A stretch of DNA of 8,563 bases from positions 1 to 8,563 of the forward strand of contig CBFCZU010000184.1 of assembly GCA_965602635.1 (NCBI GenBank), in the 5' to 3' direction. This document shows positions 6,966 to 8,563 of this stretch, one piece after another (the first letter of the stretch is position 1; each line of letters opens with the position of its first letter). The stretch comes from CBFCZU01 sp965602635 (lineage in GTDB: Bacteria > Planctomycetota > Phycisphaerae > SM23-33). The notes under the pieces were generated by a model. The model worked only from the letters and a program-made list of their open reading frames with translations, did not search any database and was not told where the DNA came from. A program made the translations under genes and the position numbers.

Positions 6966-7874
6966 GTAGCTTCGACTCCGCTTGTAGAGGTATTCCGACA
7001 GCGCCAACTCCAGCGGCATGGACGTGTCGAAGAGCTTGTAGTCAACCTTCAGGTCCGCGCAGCCCTGGCGGTAGCGCCCGTAGAACTCGTCCATCTCGTT
7101 GAGGTAATGCCTCCGGACGGTCTGGGGGGCAGTCAGAATCCGCTCGTCGGTTTCCGGGTCGACGAACTCGGTGATCTGGTCGAAGGGGAATTGCAGCTCG
7201 GCCTCGTCCACGATGTGGAAGACGATCACGTCGTTGCCCAGGAACTTGAAGTGCTGCAGCCCGCTGAGGACCTCCTCCGGCTCGTCGAAGAGGTCGGAGA
7301 TGAGCACCACCAGCCCGCGCTTTTTCATTCCCTCGGCCAGGTCGTGCAGCGGCTTGCTGGTGGCCGTCCCGCCGGCGGGGACGAGGTCCTGCAATTCCGA
7401 CAGCATGAGGTGCAGGTGCGTCATGCGGCTGCGGGAGGGCAGCAGCGTGCGGATCTCGGTGTCGAAGAGCACCAGTCCGGTGGCGTCGCGCTGGAGCATC
7501 ATGAAGTACGCCAGCGACGCCGCCAGGTAGCAGCCGTACTGGAGCTTGGTGACCGCACCCGAGCCGTAGCCCATCGACGCGCTCTTGTCCAGCAGGACGT
7601 GGCAGTTGAGGTTCGTCTCCTCCTCGAACTGCTTAATGTAGTACCGGTCGGTCTTGCCGTAGAGCTTCCAGTCCAGGTGGCGGATGTCGTCGCCGGCGGA
7701 GTAGGGGCGGTACTCGGCGAACTCCACCGAGAAGCCCCGGTAGGGGCTGCGGTGCAGGCCCAGAATGAACCCCTCGACCACGGTCTTGGCCAGCAACTGC
7801 ATGTTGCTGATCCGCGAGAGTGTGTCGAAGTCCAGGTACTTGAACGTGGCGGTCGTTGATCCCTGCTCGGCCAT
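6963..7874 (-). CDS. DUF58 domain protein (VWA-like, MoxR-associated)
   Basis: The product has 303 residues, a usual length for the stand-alone DUF58 family, with no membrane segment. The hallmark block is at residues 51-69 (EFAEYRPYSAGDDIRHLDW), followed by KLYGKTDRYYIKQFEEETN. The VWA-like fold keeps a complete set of candidate metal ligands: D96, S98 and S100 (DKSAS), T170 or T172 (GGTAT) and D194 (LISDLFD). It starts with ATG 15 bases after the stop of the moxR-like gene; the intervening AAAGG/GCGAG purines are a modest ribosome site. DUF58 proteins are nearly always encoded beside MoxR ATPases and are thought to be their MIDAS-bearing partners. A cytoplasmic adaptor linking the ATPase to the membrane VWA proteins downstream is inferred, not shown. 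Confidence 0.95.
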   Translation of the reverse strand: MAEQGSTTATFKYLDFDTLSRISNMQLLAKTVVEGFILGLHRSPYRGFSVEFAEYRPYSAGDDIRHLDWKLYGKTDRYYIKQFEEETNLNCHVLLDKSASMGYGSGAVTKLQYGCYLAASLAYFMMLQRDATGLVLFDTEIRTLLPSRSRMTHLHLMLSELQDLVPAGGTATSKPLHDLAEGMKKRGLVVLISDLFDEPEEVLSGLQHFKFLGNDVIVFHIVDEAELQFPFDQITEFVDPETDERILTAPQTVRRHYLNEMDEFYGRYRQGCADLKVDYKLFDTSMPLELALSEYLYKRSRSY

Positions 7875-7889
7875 GTGCGTATCTCGCCT

Positions 7890-8563
<674 letters not shown>

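Overview
The window is a slice of one minus-strand operon from a GC-rich bacterium. The gene set and order (MoxR ATPase, DUF58 protein, BatA-type VWA membrane protein, very large DUF4175-like membrane protein, second VWA-type membrane protein) match the MoxR/Bat-type clusters I associate with Planctomycetota. That assignment rests on gene content and GC-rich base use only; there is no rRNA or other marker in the window.

Layout in transcription order, from right to left. Positions 8563-7890 hold the C-terminal 223 residues of a MoxR-family AAA+ ATPase whose 5' end lies beyond the window. Fifteen bases later, 7874-6963 encodes a 303-residue cytoplasmic DUF58 protein with a complete-looking MIDAS. 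Its TGA overlaps by one base the ATG of the next gene (TGATG). That gene, 6963-4852, is a 703-residue membrane protein with a BatA N-terminal domain, VWA domain, CARDB-like beta domain and GATase1-like domain. After an 85-base gap with a strong Shine-Dalgarno sequence, 4766-375 encodes a 1463-residue DUF4175-like protein. It has three N-terminal membrane segments, beta-sandwich domains, and alternating helical modules and Pro/Gly-rich pentapeptide arrays. After a 63-base gap, 311-1 holds the first 103 codons of a second two-helix membrane protein with a DDSASM MIDAS-like motif; it runs off the left edge.

How they may work together (inference from family knowledge): the MoxR ATPase acts as a chaperone-like AAA+ machine on VWA/MIDAS partners. 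The DUF58 protein is the likely cytoplasmic partner. The two VWA membrane proteins and the giant protein present most of their mass outside the cytoplasmic membrane, where they could form an envelope assembly or stress-response complex. The substrate cannot be told from sequence.

The most distinctive element is in the giant gene: a 16-copy, 15-bp tandem array encoding a GKGEP/GQGQP pentapeptide, plus a second degenerate 10-copy array. All nucleotide differences among the twelve GKGEP copies are synonymous. No RNA genes, CRISPR arrays, insertion sequences or convincing terminators were seen. No stretch over 300 bases lacks a gene.
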